A DNA stretch of 64,000 nucleotides from Streptacidiphilus sp. 4-A2 (GTDB lineage: Bacteria > Actinomycetota > Actinomycetes > Streptomycetales > Streptomycetaceae), in the NCBI GenBank assembly GCA_014284505.1, contig JAAFYY010000001.1, positions 8,481,845 through 8,545,844 on the forward strand, written 5' to 3'. The stretch's first letter is position 1, and every line of letters begins with the position of its first letter. Both the position numbers and the translations under genes were made by a program. Of this stretch, positions 1 to 10,527 are shown one piece after another. The notes below the pieces were generated by a model, which saw only the letters and a program-made list of their open reading frames with translations, was not told where the DNA came from and did no database searches.

Positions 1-293
1 CCACCGAGGCGCTCGCGGGCGCCCTCTCCACCGACGGGTACGCTGCCACGGTGCGGCGTGCCCCCCTCGGAGAGCAGCTCTGCCAGCACCACTGCCCGGT
101 CGCGCACATCGCCGAGCAGTTCCCGCAGTTCTGCGAGGCCGAGACCGAGGTCTTCTCGCAGCTGCTGGGCACCCATGTGCAGCGGCTGGCCACCATCGCC
201 CACGGCGACGGGGTCTGCACCACCTTCGTGCCCGCCCCCTCCGTACCCGCACCCGCCGTCCCCACCGAAGTCTCCGGGAGGAACCCCGCATGA
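1..293 (+). CDS. sufR: SufR-type Fe-S regulator, 3' end only
   Basis: The reading frame is open from the first base of the window and ends in TGA, so only about 96 C-terminal residues are present. They contain the segment LCQHHCPVAHIAEQFPQFCE, followed by LLGTHVQRLATIAHGDGVC. This is the cysteine-rich C-terminus of SufR-type winged-helix repressors, where cysteines ligate an Fe-S cluster that reports cluster sufficiency. The stop overlaps the sufB start (ATGA), consistent with co-transcription and autoregulation of the SUF operon. The DNA-binding domain lies upstream of the window. Family assignment is firm; the regulatory role is inferred from the family and position. Confidence 0.85.
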   Translation, partial: TEALAGALSTDGYAATVRRAPLGEQLCQHHCPVAHIAEQFPQFCEAETEVFSQLLGTHVQRLATIAHGDGVCTTFVPAPSVPAPAVPTEVSGRNPA

Positions 294-1698
294 CCACAAC
301 CGCTCACCCGGAGCTTGAGGGCCTGGGCACCTACGAGTTCGGCTGGTCCGACCCCGACACCGCAGGCGCCTCCGCCAAGCGAGGGCTGTCCGAAGCGGTG
401 GTCCGCGACATCTCGGCGAAGAAGTCCGAGCCGGAGTGGATGCTGAACCTTCGGCTCAAGGGCCTGAAGCTGTTCGCCAAGAAGCCCATGCCGACCTGGG
501 GCTCGGACCTCACCGGCATCGACTTCGACAACATCAAGTACTTCGTCCGGTCGACCGAGAAGCAGGCGGAGTCCTGGGAGGACCTGCCGGCCGACATCAA
601 GAACACCTACGACAAGCTGGGCATCCCGGAGGCGGAGAAGCAGCGCCTGGTCGCCGGTGTCGCCGCCCAGTACGAGTCCGAGGTGGTCTACCACCAGATC
701 AACGAGGAGCTCGAAGCCCAGGGTGTCATCTTCATGGACACCGACACCGCCCTCAAGGAGCACCCGGAGCTCTTCCAGGAGTACTTCGGCACGGTCATCC
801 CGGTGGGCGACAACAAGTTCGCCTCGCTGAACAGCGCGGTGTGGTCCGGCGGCTCCTTCATCTACGTGCCGAAGGGCGTGCACGTGGAGATCCCGCTCCA
901 GGCCTACTTCCGGATCAACACCGAGAACATGGGCCAGTTCGAGCGGACGCTGATCATCGTCGACGAGGACGCCTACGTCCACTACGTCGAGGGCTGCACC
1001 GCCCCGATCTACTCCTCGGACTCGCTGCACAGCGCCGTGGTGGAGATCATCGTCAAGAAGGGCGGCCGCTGCCGCTACACGACCATCCAGAACTGGTCGA
1101 ACAACGTCTACAACCTGGTGACCAAGCGCGCCGTGGCCTACGAGGGCGCCACCATGGAGTGGGTCGACGGCAACATCGGCTCCAAGGTCACCATGAAGTA
1201 CCCGGCCGTCTACCTGATGGGCGAGCACGCCAAGGGCGAGACCCTGTCGATCGCCTTCGCCGGCGCCGGCCAGCACCAGGACGCCGGGGCCAAGATGGTC
1301 CACATGGCCCCCAACACCTCGTCCAACATCGTCTCAAGTCGGTGGCGCGCGGTGGCGGCCGTACCTCCTACCGCGGCTGATCGAGATCGGCGAGGCTCCA
1401 AGGGCGCCAAGTCAACGTGCTGTGCGACGCGCTGCTGGTGGACACCATCTCCCGCTCGGACACCTACCCCTATGTGGACGTCCGTGAGGACGACGTGTCC
1501 ATGGGCCACGAGGCGACGGTCTCCAAGGTCAGCGAGGACCAGCTGTTTCTACCTGATGAGCCGGGGCATGACCGAGTTCGAGGCGATGGCGATGATCGTC
1601 CGCGGCTTTGTCGAGCGATCGCCAAGGAACTCCCGATGGAGTACGCGCTGGAGCTGAACCGGCTGATCGAGCTCCAGATGGAGGGCTCGGTCGGCTGA
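290..1698 (+). CDS. sufB: Fe-S cluster scaffold SufB (frame broken by several 1-bp indels)
   Basis: SufB is the core scaffold subunit of the SufBCD complex, on which nascent Fe-S clusters are built in the cytosol. The N-terminal ~345 residues read cleanly, including LNSAVWSGGSFIYVPKGVHV and YVEGCTAPIYSSDSLHSAVV, and the end reads MEYALELNRLIELQMEGSVG. Between about 1335 and 1620 the frame changes repeatedly: a base is missing near 1335, 1374, 1397, 1413 and 1616, and one is extra near 1546. Conserved sequence (VARGGGRTSYRG, DTYPYVDVREDDVSMGHEA) simply hops frame. With corrections the protein is about 470 residues, the usual length. Such dense breaks in an essential gene point to sequence error. 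The ATG overlaps the sufR stop. Confidence 0.92.
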
Positions 1699-1752
1699 CC
1701 CTGCCCCACCCCCTCAACCAGACGTCCGTTACGAAAGAGAGCAGCACGAGCA

Positions 1753-2983
1753 ATGGCTGAGGCCAGCAACACCCCCGGCGGCTCGACCACGGCCGGCTCC
1801 ATCGAGGTCGGTACCGCCGGGGCGGGCGCGCAGCTCGCCGGCCCGGTACCGGTCGCGACACCGCCCACCCGTGGATGCCCGGTCGAGACCGTCGCCTCGT
1901 ACGACGTGGAGGACTTCGCCGTGCCCGGCGGGCGCGAGGAGAACTGGCGGTTCACCCCGCTGGCGCGCGGCTGCGCGGCTGCACGACGGCACGGCCAAGG
2001 CCGACGACGGCGCGGTCAAGGTCGACGTCAGTGCCCCGGCCGGGGTCGTCGTCGAGCTGGTGGACCGCACCGACCCGCGGGTGGGCAAGTCCGGCAAGCC
2101 GGTGGACCGGGTCGCCGCCCAGGCGTTCTCCGGCTTCGAGAAGGCCGGGGTGGTCTCCGTGCCGCGGGACACCCAGCTGACCGAGCCGATCCGGATCTCG
2201 GTGCAGGGACAGGGCGGTACCGCCTACGGCCACCAGGTGGTGGAGCTGGGCGCGTTCTCCGAGGCGCTGGTGGTGATCGAGCACACCGGTGACGCGGTGC
2301 TGGCCGCCAATGTCGAGTACCTGATCGGCGACGGTGCCAAGCTCACCGTGGTCTCCGTGCAGGACTGGGACGACACCGCGGTGCACGTCGCCCAGCACAC
2401 CGCGCTGATCGGCCGGGACGCCTCGTTCAAGTCCGTGGTGGTCACCTTCGGCGGCGACCTGGTCCGGCTGCACCCGCGGGTGGTCTACGGCTCGACCGGC
2501 GGCGAGGCCGACCTGTACGGGCTGTACTTCGCCGACTCCGGGCAGCACCTGGAGCACCGGCTGTTCATCGACCACGACACCCCGCACTGCCGCAGCAACG
2601 TCGCCTACAAGGGCGCGCTCCAGGGCCGGGACGCCCGCGCGGTGTGGATCGGCGACGTGCTGATCCGGGCCGCGGCCGAGGGCACCGACACCTACGAGCT
2701 CAACCGCAACCTGGTGCTCACCGACGGCGCGCGGGTCGACTCGGTCCCGAACCTGGAGATCGAGACCGGCGAGATCGTCGGCGCCGGGCACGCCTCGGCC
2801 ACCGGCCGCTTCGACGACGAGCAGCTCTTCTACCTCCAGTCGCGCGGCATCCCCGCGGACGAGGCCCGGCGCCTGGTGGTCCGCGGCTTCTTCGCCGAAC
2901 TGGTGCAGCAGATCGGTCTCCCGGATCTCCAGGAGCGCCTGATCGAGAAGATCGACGCCGAGCTGGAGGCCTCCGTCGCATGA
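1753..2983 (+). CDS. sufD: Fe-S assembly protein SufD
   Basis: SufD is the SufB partner in the SufBC2D scaffold and helps iron entry and ATPase-driven conformational change. The body reads as a long beta-helix protein: GAKLTVVSVQDWDDTAVHVA, LFIDHDTPHCRSNVAYKGAL, NLVLTDGARVDSVPNLEIET, and an end typical of SufD (RRLVVRGFFAELVQQI). The start is the ATG at 1753 after a purine-rich stretch (AAAGAGAG), 52 bp after sufB. The frame slips near 1875 and 1968, where ENWRFTPLARL is split; the rest is intact. Its stop overlaps the next ATG (ATGA). About 410 residues after correction. Confidence 0.92.
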
Positions 2984-3315
2984 CCGTCGAAACAACTGAG
3001 GGCTTTGTGCGGGTCGCCGCGCTGAGCGAGCTGGAGCCCGACACCCCGGTGCGGGTGGTGGTGAACGGCGTGGCGGTTTCGCTGGTGCACGCCGAGGGCG
3101 AGGTGTTCGCCATCAACGACATCTGCTCGCACGCGAATGTCTCCCTCTCCGAGGGCGAGGTGGACGGCTGCGCGATCGAGTGCTGGCTGCACGGCTCCAG
3201 CTTCGACCTGCGCACCGGCAAGCCCTCCGGGCTGCCCGCCACCCGTCCCGTCCCCGTGTACCCCGTAAAGATCGAAGGGGACGATGTGCTCGTCTCCGTC
3301 ACCCAGGAGTCCTGA
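2980..3315 (+). CDS. Rieske-type [2Fe-2S] ferredoxin in the SUF operon
   Basis: This 111-residue protein is intact. It carries the two Rieske ligand pairs in order, C-S-H in ICSHANVSLSEG and C-W-L-H in IECWLHGSSFD, which bind a [2Fe-2S] cluster through two Cys and two His. It resembles non-heme oxygenase ferredoxin subunits. In actinobacterial SUF operons such a gene sits regularly between sufD and sufC, so it is likely an electron carrier or accessory protein for cluster assembly rather than part of an oxygenase. ATG overlaps the sufD stop, and sufC follows after 4 bp. Confidence 0.9.
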   Translation: MTVETTEGFVRVAALSELEPDTPVRVVVNGVAVSLVHAEGEVFAINDICSHANVSLSEGEVDGCAIECWLHGSSFDLRTGKPSGLPATRPVPVYPVKIEGDDVLVSVTQES

Positions 3316-3319
3316 GCCC

Positions 3320-4084
3320 ATGGCAACCCTTGAAATCAACGACCTGCATGTCTCCGTCGCGACCGAGAACGGCCCCCAGGAGATCCTGCGCGGAGTCGAC
3401 CTCACCGTGAAGCAGGGCGAGACCCACGCGATCATGGGCCCCAACGGCTCCGGCAAGACCACCCTCGCCTACTCCATCGCGGGCCACCCGAAGTACACGG
3501 TCACCGGCGGCACGGTCACCCTGGACGGCGAGGACGTCCTGGCGATGACCGTGGACGAGCGCGCCCGGGCCGGCGTCTTCCTGGCCATGCAGTACCCGGT
3601 CGAGATCCCCGGCGTCTCGATCTCCAACTTCCTGCGTACCTCCGCCACCGCCGTCCGCGGCGAGGCCCCCAAGCTCCGCACCTGGGTGAAGGAGGTCAAG
3701 GAGGCCATGGCCGAGCTCCAGATGGACCCGGCCTTCGCCGAGCGCAACGTCAACGAGGGCTTCTCCGGCGGCGAGAAGAAGCGCCACGAGATTCTCCAGA
3801 TGGAGCTGCTCAAGCCCAGGATCGCGATCCTCGACGAGACCGACTCCGGCCTGGACGTGGACGCGCTGCGGGTGGTCTCCGAGGGCGTCAACCGGGTCCG
3901 TTCCTCGGGCCAGGTCGGCACCCTGCTGATCACCCACTACACCCGGATCCTGCGCTACATCACGCCCGACTACGTGCATGTGTTCGCGGCCGGGAAGATC
4001 GTCAAGTCCGGCGGCGCCGAGCTGGCGGACGAGCTGGAGAACGAGGGCTACGAGAAGTACGCGAAGGGCGGCGCGTCCGCGTGA
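3320..4084 (+). CDS. sufC: SUF ATPase SufC
   Basis: An intact 254-residue ABC-type ATPase of the SufBCD complex. Visible motifs are Walker A GPNGSGKTT, the signature FSGGEKKRHE and Walker B IAILDETDSGLD. It is a soluble ABC protein without membrane partners that powers scaffold remodelling. The start ATGGCAACC at 3320 follows a GAGCCC spacer; an earlier in-frame start would run back into the ferredoxin gene. The stop overlaps the sufS GTG (GTGA). Confidence 0.95.
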   Translation: MATLEINDLHVSVATENGPQEILRGVDLTVKQGETHAIMGPNGSGKTTLAYSIAGHPKYTVTGGTVTLDGEDVLAMTVDERARAGVFLAMQYPVEIPGVSISNFLRTSATAVRGEAPKLRTWVKEVKEAMAELQMDPAFAERNVNEGFSGGEKKRHEILQMELLKPRIAILDETDSGLDVDALRVVSEGVNRVRSSGQVGTLLITHYTRILRYITPDYVHVFAAGKIVKSGGAELADELENEGYEKYAKGGASA

Positions 4085-5354
4085 TCCACACCCCCCGTTC
4101 CGGTCTGGTGGTCCCGGCGCTGGACACCGACGCGATCCGCAAGGATTTCCCGGTGCTCCAGCGGGTGCTGCACGACGGCAAGCCGCTGGTCTACCTGGAC
4201 AACGCGGCCACCTCGCAGAAGCCCCGCCAGGTGCTCGACGCGATCACCACCTACTACGAGCAGCACAACGCCAATGTCCACCGCGGCGTGCACACGCTCG
4301 CGGAGGAGGCGACCGCCCTCTACGAGGGTGCCCGGGACAAGGTCGCGTCGTTCATCAACGCGCCCAGCCGGGACGAGGTGATCTTCACCAAGAACGCCTC
4401 GGAGTCGCTGAACCTGGTGGCCAACATGCTCGGCTGGGCCGACGAGCCCTACCGGGTCGGCCCCGACACCGAGATCGTCATCACGGAGATGGAGCACCAT
4501 TCCAACATCGTGCCGTGGCAGCTGCTGGCGCAGCGTACCGGCGCGAAGCTGAAGTGGTTCGGCCTCACCGACGACGGCCGGCTGGACCTGTCCAACATCG
4601 AGGAGATCATCACCGAGAAGACCAAGGTCGTCTCGTTCGTGCTGGTCTCCAACATCCTGGGCACGGTCAACCCGGCCGAGGCGATCGTCCGGCGCGCGCA
4701 GGACGTCGGCGCGCTGGTGGTCATCGACGCCTCGCAGGCGGCGCCGCACATGCCGCTGGACGTGCAGGCGCTGGAGGCCGACTTTGTCGCCTTCACCGGG
4801 CACAAGATGCTCGCCCCCACCGGCATCGGCGTGCTCTGGGGCCGCCAGGAGCTGCTGGAGGACCTGCCGCCGTTCCTGGGCGGTGGCGAGATGATCGAGA
4901 CCGTCTCGATGAGCTCGTCCACCTACGCCCCGGCGCCGCACAAGTTCGAGGCCGGCACCCCGCCGATCTCCCAGGCCATCGGCCTGGGCGCGGCCATCGA
5001 CTACCTCAACGCGATCGGCATGGACGCGGTCGCGGCGCACGAGCACCGGATCACCGAGTACGCGGTGGGACGGCTGCTGGAGGTCCCCGATCTGAAGATC
5101 ATCGGCCCGGCCTCGGCCGAGGACCGCGGCGCGGCGATCTCCTTCACCCTCGGTGACATCCACCCGCACGACGTCGGCCAGGTGCTCGACGAGCAGGCAT
5201 CGCGGTGCGGGTCGGCCATCACTGCGCCCGCCCGGTCTGTCTGCGCTACGGAATTCCGGCGACCACGCGGGCGTCCTTCTATCTGTACTCCACCGAGGCG
5301 GAGGTGGACGCCCTGATCGACGGGCTGCACCACGTCCGCAACTTCTTTGGCTGA
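4081..5354 (+). CDS. sufS: Cysteine desulfurase SufS
   Basis: A PLP-dependent group II cysteine desulfurase that moves persulfide sulfur from cysteine into the SUF machinery via SufU. Visible are VYLDNAATSQKP near the N-terminus, EMEHHSNIVPW, the PLP-lysine segment FTGHKMLAPTGIG, and the C-terminal RVGHHCARPVCLRYG with the active-site cysteine loop. That last segment lies in another frame, so one base is lost near 5200. Corrected length is about 424 residues. It starts at GTG 4081, overlapping the sufC stop. Confidence 0.94.
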
Positions 5355-5372
5355 GAGAGGAGGCGCGACGCG

Positions 5373-5808
5373 ATGAAGATGGACTCGATGTACCAGGAGA
5401 TCATCCTGGACCACTACAAGCACCCCCACGGCAAGGGGCTGCGCGACGGCGACGTCGAGGTGCACCACGTCAACCCGACCTGCGGGGACGAGATCACCCT
5501 GCGGGTGCGGCTCGACGGCGAGATCGTCGCCGACGTCTCGTACGACTCGCAGGGCTGCTCGATCAGTCAGGCCAGCGCTTCGGTGCTGAACGACCTGCTG
5601 GTCGGCAAGCCGGTGGGCGAGGCGCAGCAGATCCAGGAGGCATTCCTGGAGCTGATGCAGAGCAAGGGCCAGGCCGAGGGCGACGAGGAGGTCCTGGAGG
5701 ACGCCATCGCCTTCGCCGGGGTCTCCAAGTACCCGGCCCGGTGAAGTGCGCCCTGCTTGAGCTGGATGGCCTGGAAGGACGCCACCGCGCAGGCGCTGGC
5801 CACTGTGA
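5373..5808 (+). CDS. sufU: Zn-dependent sulfur-transfer protein SufU
   Basis: SufU accepts persulfide from SufS through a zinc site in Gram-positive bacteria. The sequence shows MYQEIILDHYKHPHGKG, VNPTCGDEI (first Cys), DSQGCSISQASASVL (second Cys) and, after a frame change near 5740, VKCALL with the third Cys followed by WMAWKDATAQAL. The end is uncertain: a second indel near 5756 and the absence of a clean stop make the TGA at about 5806 the likeliest terminus. It sits 18 bp after sufS with GAGAGAGGAGG as a strong Shine-Dalgarno. Confidence 0.88.
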
Positions 5809-5820
5809 GGGAGAAGCGCA

Positions 5821-6224
5821 TGAGCGACACCGAGGAGAAGACCGGCACCGCCGAGGCGGCTGCCGAGGGCGCACCCGCCGAGGCGGAGAGCACCTTTGTC
5901 GGGAGCACAGCGGGCACCGTCGCCGTGGACGACCTGATGGAGGCCCTGCTGGACGTCGTCGACCCGGAACTGGGCATCGACGTGGTCAACCTGGGCCTGA
6001 TCTACGGCGTCCACATCGACGAGGCGGATGTGGCCACCATCGACATGACGCTCACCTCGGCGGCCTGCCCGCTGACCGACGTCATCGAGGACCAGGCCCG
6101 CACCGCCACCGACGGCCTGGTGCAGGATCTGCGGATCAACTGGGTCTGGATGCCGCCGTGGGGCCCGGACAAGATCACCCCGGACGGCCGCGACCAGCTG
6201 CGTGCCCTGGGCTTCAACGTCTGA
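5821..6224 (+). CDS. DUF59/MIP18-family Fe-S maturation protein (SufT-like)
   Basis: A 134-residue protein with an acidic, Ala/Glu-rich N-terminal tail of about 35 residues and then a DUF59 domain: LLDVVDPELGIDVVNLGLIY, a central TLTSAACPLTDVIEDQ with the conserved cysteine, and NWVWMPPWGPDKITPDGRDQL. The family takes part in Fe-S cluster assembly or transfer and is the usual last gene of actinobacterial suf operons. ATG 5821 is preceded by GGGAGAAG. An upstream in-frame reading overlaps sufU and is not needed. Confidence 0.87.
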
Positions 6225-6250
6225 GCTTGCCGCGGTCCGCTGCGGACCGA

Positions 6251-6283
6251 CGCGCCGGTCTCCCTTCCCGGGAGGCCGGCGCG
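6251..6283 (+). terminator. Hairpin after the suf operon
   Basis: CGCGCCGGTCTCCC and GGGAGGCCGGCGCG form a 14-bp stem with one G-U pair and a short TTCC-type loop. It starts 27 bp after the DUF59 stop and fits the end of the SUF transcript. There is no U-run, as is common in actinomycetes. Confidence 0.65.
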
Positions 6284-6437
6284 TTCGCGTTTGTGGTCGC
6301 GGTGCTGGTCGGCGATCCGGGTGACGCGTCCCGGTGAGCGGCGGTCCGGTGCGGCCCGTGCGGGATAGTGTCGAGCGGGCAGAGCGCGGCGGTCGGTTCC
6401 GTCGTGTCGCGGTGAGCGTTGAGGGAGATGCACGGCC

Positions 6438-8150
6438 ATGGCGGGTTCGAGCCGTAAGAAGAGTGGCAACGCGTCGGGATCGCTCCCGGCCGACGTGACC
6501 TGGAGACCCTCTACGGGGCGGTCGGCAGCAGCGACGACGCGGCCGACGAGGAGGGCGAGCTGATCGTGGTGCCGCCGGTGCGGCTGCTGCCGCGCGAGGA
6601 CCTGGCCGCGGCCGCGCTCCGGGTCCCGCTGCTGTCGGACGCGATCCGGCTGGCGCACTGGGTGGCGCCGTTCCGTCCGGTGGACCAGTGGGGCGAGCTG
6701 GGCGCGGAGCTGGAGACGCAGGCGGCGCTGGCGCTGGATCTGGTACCGGACGACGGCAATGCCGACGTGGCCCTGGGCCGGGTCGCCGCGGCCTGGTCGC
6801 TGGCCGTGGACCTGGAGCTGATCGAGGTCTCCGACACCGAGGAGGCCCCGGACGCCTCCGGCGCTTCGGACGCTGCTGGCGCCTCCGGCGCTTCGGACGG
6901 GGAAGCCGCGTCCTCGGGGCGTCGGGGGCGTCGGCCGAGGTGGCCCGGCCCGGCGTCGGCCTCCAGGCGCTGGGCTCGCTGGAGACGGCCGATCCCGACA
7001 CCGTGCTGGAGGTGTGGGAGACCGCGGCCTCCATCGTCGCCGGGACCGCCGTCGAGGCGGAGATCGACCTCGGCGCCCCGGACGGGCCGGACCAGCTCTC
7101 CGAGGACGAGAGCGAGGCCGAGTACGCCCAGCTGGAGGCGGCCCGTGAGGAGACCCAGGGGCTGCTCGACGACGCGCTCCAGGTGCTCTACGAGGCCAGC
7201 GCCTTCGCCGACACCGAGGAGGAGGAGACCGTCTCGCTCGGCGTGCTGGCCGCGCTGCTGGTCTCCCCGGAGGGCCAGGAGCCCGACGAGGAGATGCTCG
7301 GGGACATCACCTCGGTGATGGTGGCGCTCGACCCGATGCTCCAGGATCTCGCCGGGATCGGCCTGGTGGACTACAGCCCGATCGACCCCACCCTCTTCGC
7401 CGAGGAGGAGGACGCCGACGGCACCGGCGCCCCGAGGGCGGCGCCGACCTGGAGCTCGACCAGGCGCAGGCGGCCCGCTTCGGCCTGGCCCGGCTCACCC
7501 CGCTCGGGGTGCACGGGGTACGGCAGTGGCTGCTGGAGGACGGCTACGACGCCCCGCTGATCGGCGACCACGCCCAGGGGGACGCGGACGCGCTGCTCAG
7601 CGGGATCTGCGCCTCCGCCAATGTGCTGCCGCACGAGGAGATCCGCGAGTGGCTGGAGGGGCGCGACCCGCAGTCCGCGGCCGCCGAACTGCTCGCCGCC
7701 GCCCGGGGCAACGACCTGGTCGCCCCGGTCAAGCGGATGTTCTGCGTGGCAGCGCTGGACCGCCTGGGCGAGCCCGCTGTCCCGGCCGTGCGCGCGGTGC
7801 TGGACGATCCGGAGCTGGCGGGCCTGGCCGCCGCCTGGCTCACCGCCCAAGGCGCCTCGGATCTGCCGGAGTTGAGCAGATCGGTGCTGCTGTGGAGTCA
7901 GATCGACGTGATCGCGGCGCAGTTGATCGACGCCTCCAGCGAGGAGGGCGCACTCCGGGGAATGATCATTGAAGTGACGGGCAGTCAGCCGGAGGCGGAG
8001 CTGTTCGCCGAGCTCTGGCGGGTCGAACACCCCTACACCACCGCGGTGCTGGAGGCGGTCGGTGAGCTGCACCCGGACAGGACGGCGGCCAAGGAGGCCC
8101 GCAAGGCGGCGTACAAGGCCCGTTCCAGGGCAGGCACGCGGACCCGCTGA
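6438..8150 (+). CDS. Conserved acidic protein of unknown function
   Basis: I do not recognise a named family. Joining frames across breaks near 6497, 6915 and 7431 gives about 570 residues. The parts are a basic N-terminus (MAGSSRKKSGNASG), a region rich in Leu, Ala and Glu (DLETLYGAVGSSDD, AIRLAHWVAPFRPVDQWGEL), a low-complexity Ala-Ser-Gly-Asp linker encoded by short direct repeats at about 6855-6915, an acidic middle, and a C-terminal half of short helical repeats (AVPAVRAVLDDPELAGLAAA) that look HEAT-like. No signal peptide or membrane segment is seen. It stands alone between the suf terminator and a strong hairpin. Confidence 0.7.
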
Positions 8151-8159
8151 GCGGGGCGC

Positions 8160-8201
8160 GGCGCCGTGGGATCCCGCCGCGCGGCGGGACCCCACGGCGC
8201 C
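8160..8201. terminator. Strong bidirectional hairpin between convergent genes
   Basis: GGCGCCGTGGG pairs with CCCACGGCGCC, and the interior TCCCGCCG/CGGCGGGA extends the stem almost to the loop, giving about 19 pairs with one mismatch. It lies between the stop of the plus-strand hypothetical gene and the stop of the minus-strand permease, so it probably terminates both. Confidence 0.75.
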
Positions 8202-8205
8202 CGGC

Positions 8206-9736
8206 TCAGATCACGGCGGGCGCGAGCTCGTCCAGGCCGGAGCCGGAGCCGGACTCGGACCCGGCGCCGGTGTCGTCGCGCATCCGGTCCTGGGGCCGGC
8301 GGGCGAGCAGGTAGCCGACGCCGGCCACGGTGACGATGCCCACCCCAGCAGCGCCGCCCACACCTGGTACCAGGGCGCGCCGGCCGGGGCCAGGATCGTC
8401 CGGGGCCAGCAGATGTTGACCACCTCCAGGCCGGTCCACACCGTCGCGAGGGCGTTCAGCGGCGTGCCCCAGCGGCCGTAGCGCACCTCGCCGGCCGGCT
8501 TCCAGCTGCCGCGCAGCCGGGCCACCAGGGCGACCAGGGTGAGCAGGAAGAACGGCACAAAGGTGGCCGCGCTGCCGAAGGTGATCAGGCTGCCCATGGC
8601 CGCGCTCTTCAGTCCCAGCGGCAGCGCGGCACAGCTGACCAGGGTGGCCGCGACCAGTCCGCCGATCGGCGCCTTGTGCCGGTTGACCTTGCGGACCTGG
8701 CGGGAGAACGGGAAGACGTCGTCGCGGGCCAGCGAGTACAGGCCGCGCGCCGCGCCGCCCTGGGAGGCCATCAGGCAGGCGGTGAAGCTGACCAGGACGA
8801 CGGCGATGAACGGCTTGTCGGCCCAGCCGCCGAAGCTGTGCACCACGGCGGTGGTGACCGGGTCCAGGTCGCGGCCGGAGACGACCTCGGCCGGGTCCGG
8901 GTGCGCCAGTTCCACGGCGACTGCGTTCAGGATCACCACCGAGCCCACGCTGAGCAGGGCCCACCACATGGCCCGGGGCACCTGGCGGGCGGCGTCCTTG
9001 GTCTCCTCGGCGGTGGACACGCAGGCGTCGAAGCCGATGAAGGCCCATCCGCCGACCGCGATCACGGCCAGGAAGGCGCCGATGGTGCTGCTGCCGACGG
9101 CGGCCGGGGCGTGCAGGGTCTCGGTGAGCATCGAGAAGCCGTGCTTGCGGAAGACCAGCAGCAGCGAGAGCCCGACCCCGACCGAGGCGACGGCCTCGGC
9201 GGCGATGCCCAGCGAGACGAACCAGCGCAGGAAGTTGATGCCGTAGGCGTTGACCAGGGTGCAGAACAGCAGGAAGCCCAGCGAGACCAGGACCAGCTGT
9301 GCGGGCGTGGGCACCGCCCCGAAGAGGGCGAACACCCAGGGTGAGGCGAGGTAGGCGACGGTGGTGTTGGCGAACATCACCGCGAACTGCCACATCCAGC
9401 CGCTGAGCCAGGCGAAGGCCGGGCTCGCCAGCCTGCGGCTCCACTGGTAGGCGCCCCGGCCAGCGGCCACTGCGAGGCCAGCTCGGAGTAGACGCACACC
9501 ACCAGGGCCTGGCCGAGCAGGCAGATCGGCAGCGCCCAGACCCAGGCCGTCCCGGCGATGCTCATGCCGACCTGGGCGACCGCGTACAGCCCGACGACGG
9601 GGGAGACCACGGCGAATCCCATGGAGATGTTGCCGAGGACGTTCAGGCTGCGGCGCAGCTCCTGCTGGTAGCCGAGGGCCGCGAGCCGCTCGGCGTCGGT
9701 GGGTTCGTCGCCTGGCTGCGGGGGGCGTTCGGTCAT
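8206..9736 (-). CDS. APC-superfamily amino acid permease
   Basis: A roughly 510-residue membrane transporter. The N-terminus (LNVLGNISMGFAVVSPVVGL) is the start of TM1 of APC permeases, and about twelve hydrophobic segments follow, with GWAFIGFDACVSTAEETKDA as the TM6-to-loop signature seen in GABA/amino-acid permeases. The frame slips near 9465 and again near 8345. A Ser-Gly-rich cytoplasmic tail ends LDELAPAVI. Substrate cannot be fixed from sequence; an amino acid or amine is expected. It is divergent from a TetR gene with a palindrome between them, so regulation by that repressor is likely. Confidence 0.87.
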
Positions 9737-9764
9737 GGTCGCTCCATGGTGCGCTGGCCGTAAA

Positions 9765-9777
9765 CTAACTTAGTTAG
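9765..9777. promoter_or_regulatory. Palindrome CTAAC-TTA-GTTAG, candidate TetR operator
   Basis: A perfect 5-bp inverted repeat with a 3-bp centre in an AT-rich patch of a very GC-rich intergenic region, 29 bp from the permease start and about 90 bp from the divergent TetR gene. TetR repressors commonly bind such sites over the shared promoters. Binding is inferred. Confidence 0.5.
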
Positions 9778-9865
9778 CTTTTGACGATAGCCTCAGCCCG
9801 GCCGGAGCGGAAGAGCCGAGACCAAGAGGTAACGTGGCGCGGGCACACGGACGAGAGGTGGGGGA

Positions 9866-10507
9866 GTGGGACGACCGAGCAAGGCGCTGCTGAGCCGGGC
9901 GATCATCGCCAGGGCCGCGCTGGACATAGTCGACGAGAGCGGCGCGGAGGGCCTGACCATGCGCGCCCTCGCCGAGCGGCTCGGCGTCAAGGCCGCTTCG
10001 CTCTACAACCACATGGCCGGCAAGGACGAGCTGCTGGACGCGCTCTCCGAGCTGGTCAACGAGGAGATCGACCTCACCCCGCTGGGCCACGACGACTGGC
10101 GTACCGGGGTCGACGCCTACGCCCGCGGCTACCGCCGGGTGTTCCTGCGGCATCCCAACACCATCGCGCTGCTCGCCCGCCGCCGGGTCGAGGCCGATCT
10201 CCAGCTGCGCGGCTACGACGCCCTGCTGGCCGCGCTGGCCCGGGCCGGGCTGCCGCCCGCCGACGCCGCCGAGACCGCGGCCGCGCTCGACTACCTGGTC
10301 CTGGGCTCCGCGCTGGAGACCTTCACCGCGGGCTTCACCCGCCCCCCGGCCGGCTACCGCCCGCAGTTCCCGGCCCTGGCGGACTCGCTGGAGGCCGCGG
10401 CCCGGCGCGGCGGCGGCCCCACCGGCCTGGACGAGCGCGGCTTCGAGCTGGCACTGCGGCTGCTGCTCGACGGCCTGCGGGTCAGGGCAGCTGAGACTCC
10501 CTCATAA
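9866..10507 (+). CDS. TetR/AcrR-family repressor
   Basis: An intact 213-residue regulator. The N-terminal HTH is typical of the family (ALDIVDESGAEGLTMRALAE, LGVKAASLYNHMAGKDELLDAL), followed by a TetR C-terminal ligand-binding domain (VFLRHPNTIALLARRRVEAD) of the class found in tetracycline-type repressors. A GGTGGGGGAG Shine-Dalgarno precedes the start at 9866. Because it is divergent from the APC permease, it most likely controls that gene and itself. Confidence 0.88.
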   Translation: MGRPSKALLSRAIIARAALDIVDESGAEGLTMRALAERLGVKAASLYNHMAGKDELLDALSELVNEEIDLTPLGHDDWRTGVDAYARGYRRVFLRHPNTIALLARRRVEADLQLRGYDALLAALARAGLPPADAAETAAALDYLVLGSALETFTAGFTRPPAGYRPQFPALADSLEAAARRGGGPTGLDERGFELALRLLLDGLRVRAAETPS

Positions 10508-10527
10508 TCCGTAGCTGGCAGGGCTGT

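Noticed and set aside
1330..1620. Intein or programmed frameshift in sufB
   Set aside because: The breaks are single-base losses or gains with no inserted sequence or slippery/pseudoknot signal, and similar breaks occur throughout the window.
6225..6437. tRNA or small RNA gene in the gap after the suf operon
   Set aside because: Only the terminator hairpin is supported; no cloverleaf or conserved RNA core is visible.
5001..7034. 677-residue minus-strand open frame opposite sufS, sufU and the hypothetical gene
   Set aside because: It shadows conserved plus-strand genes, is Arg/Pro-rich low complexity, and spans a terminator. High-GC DNA produces such frames.
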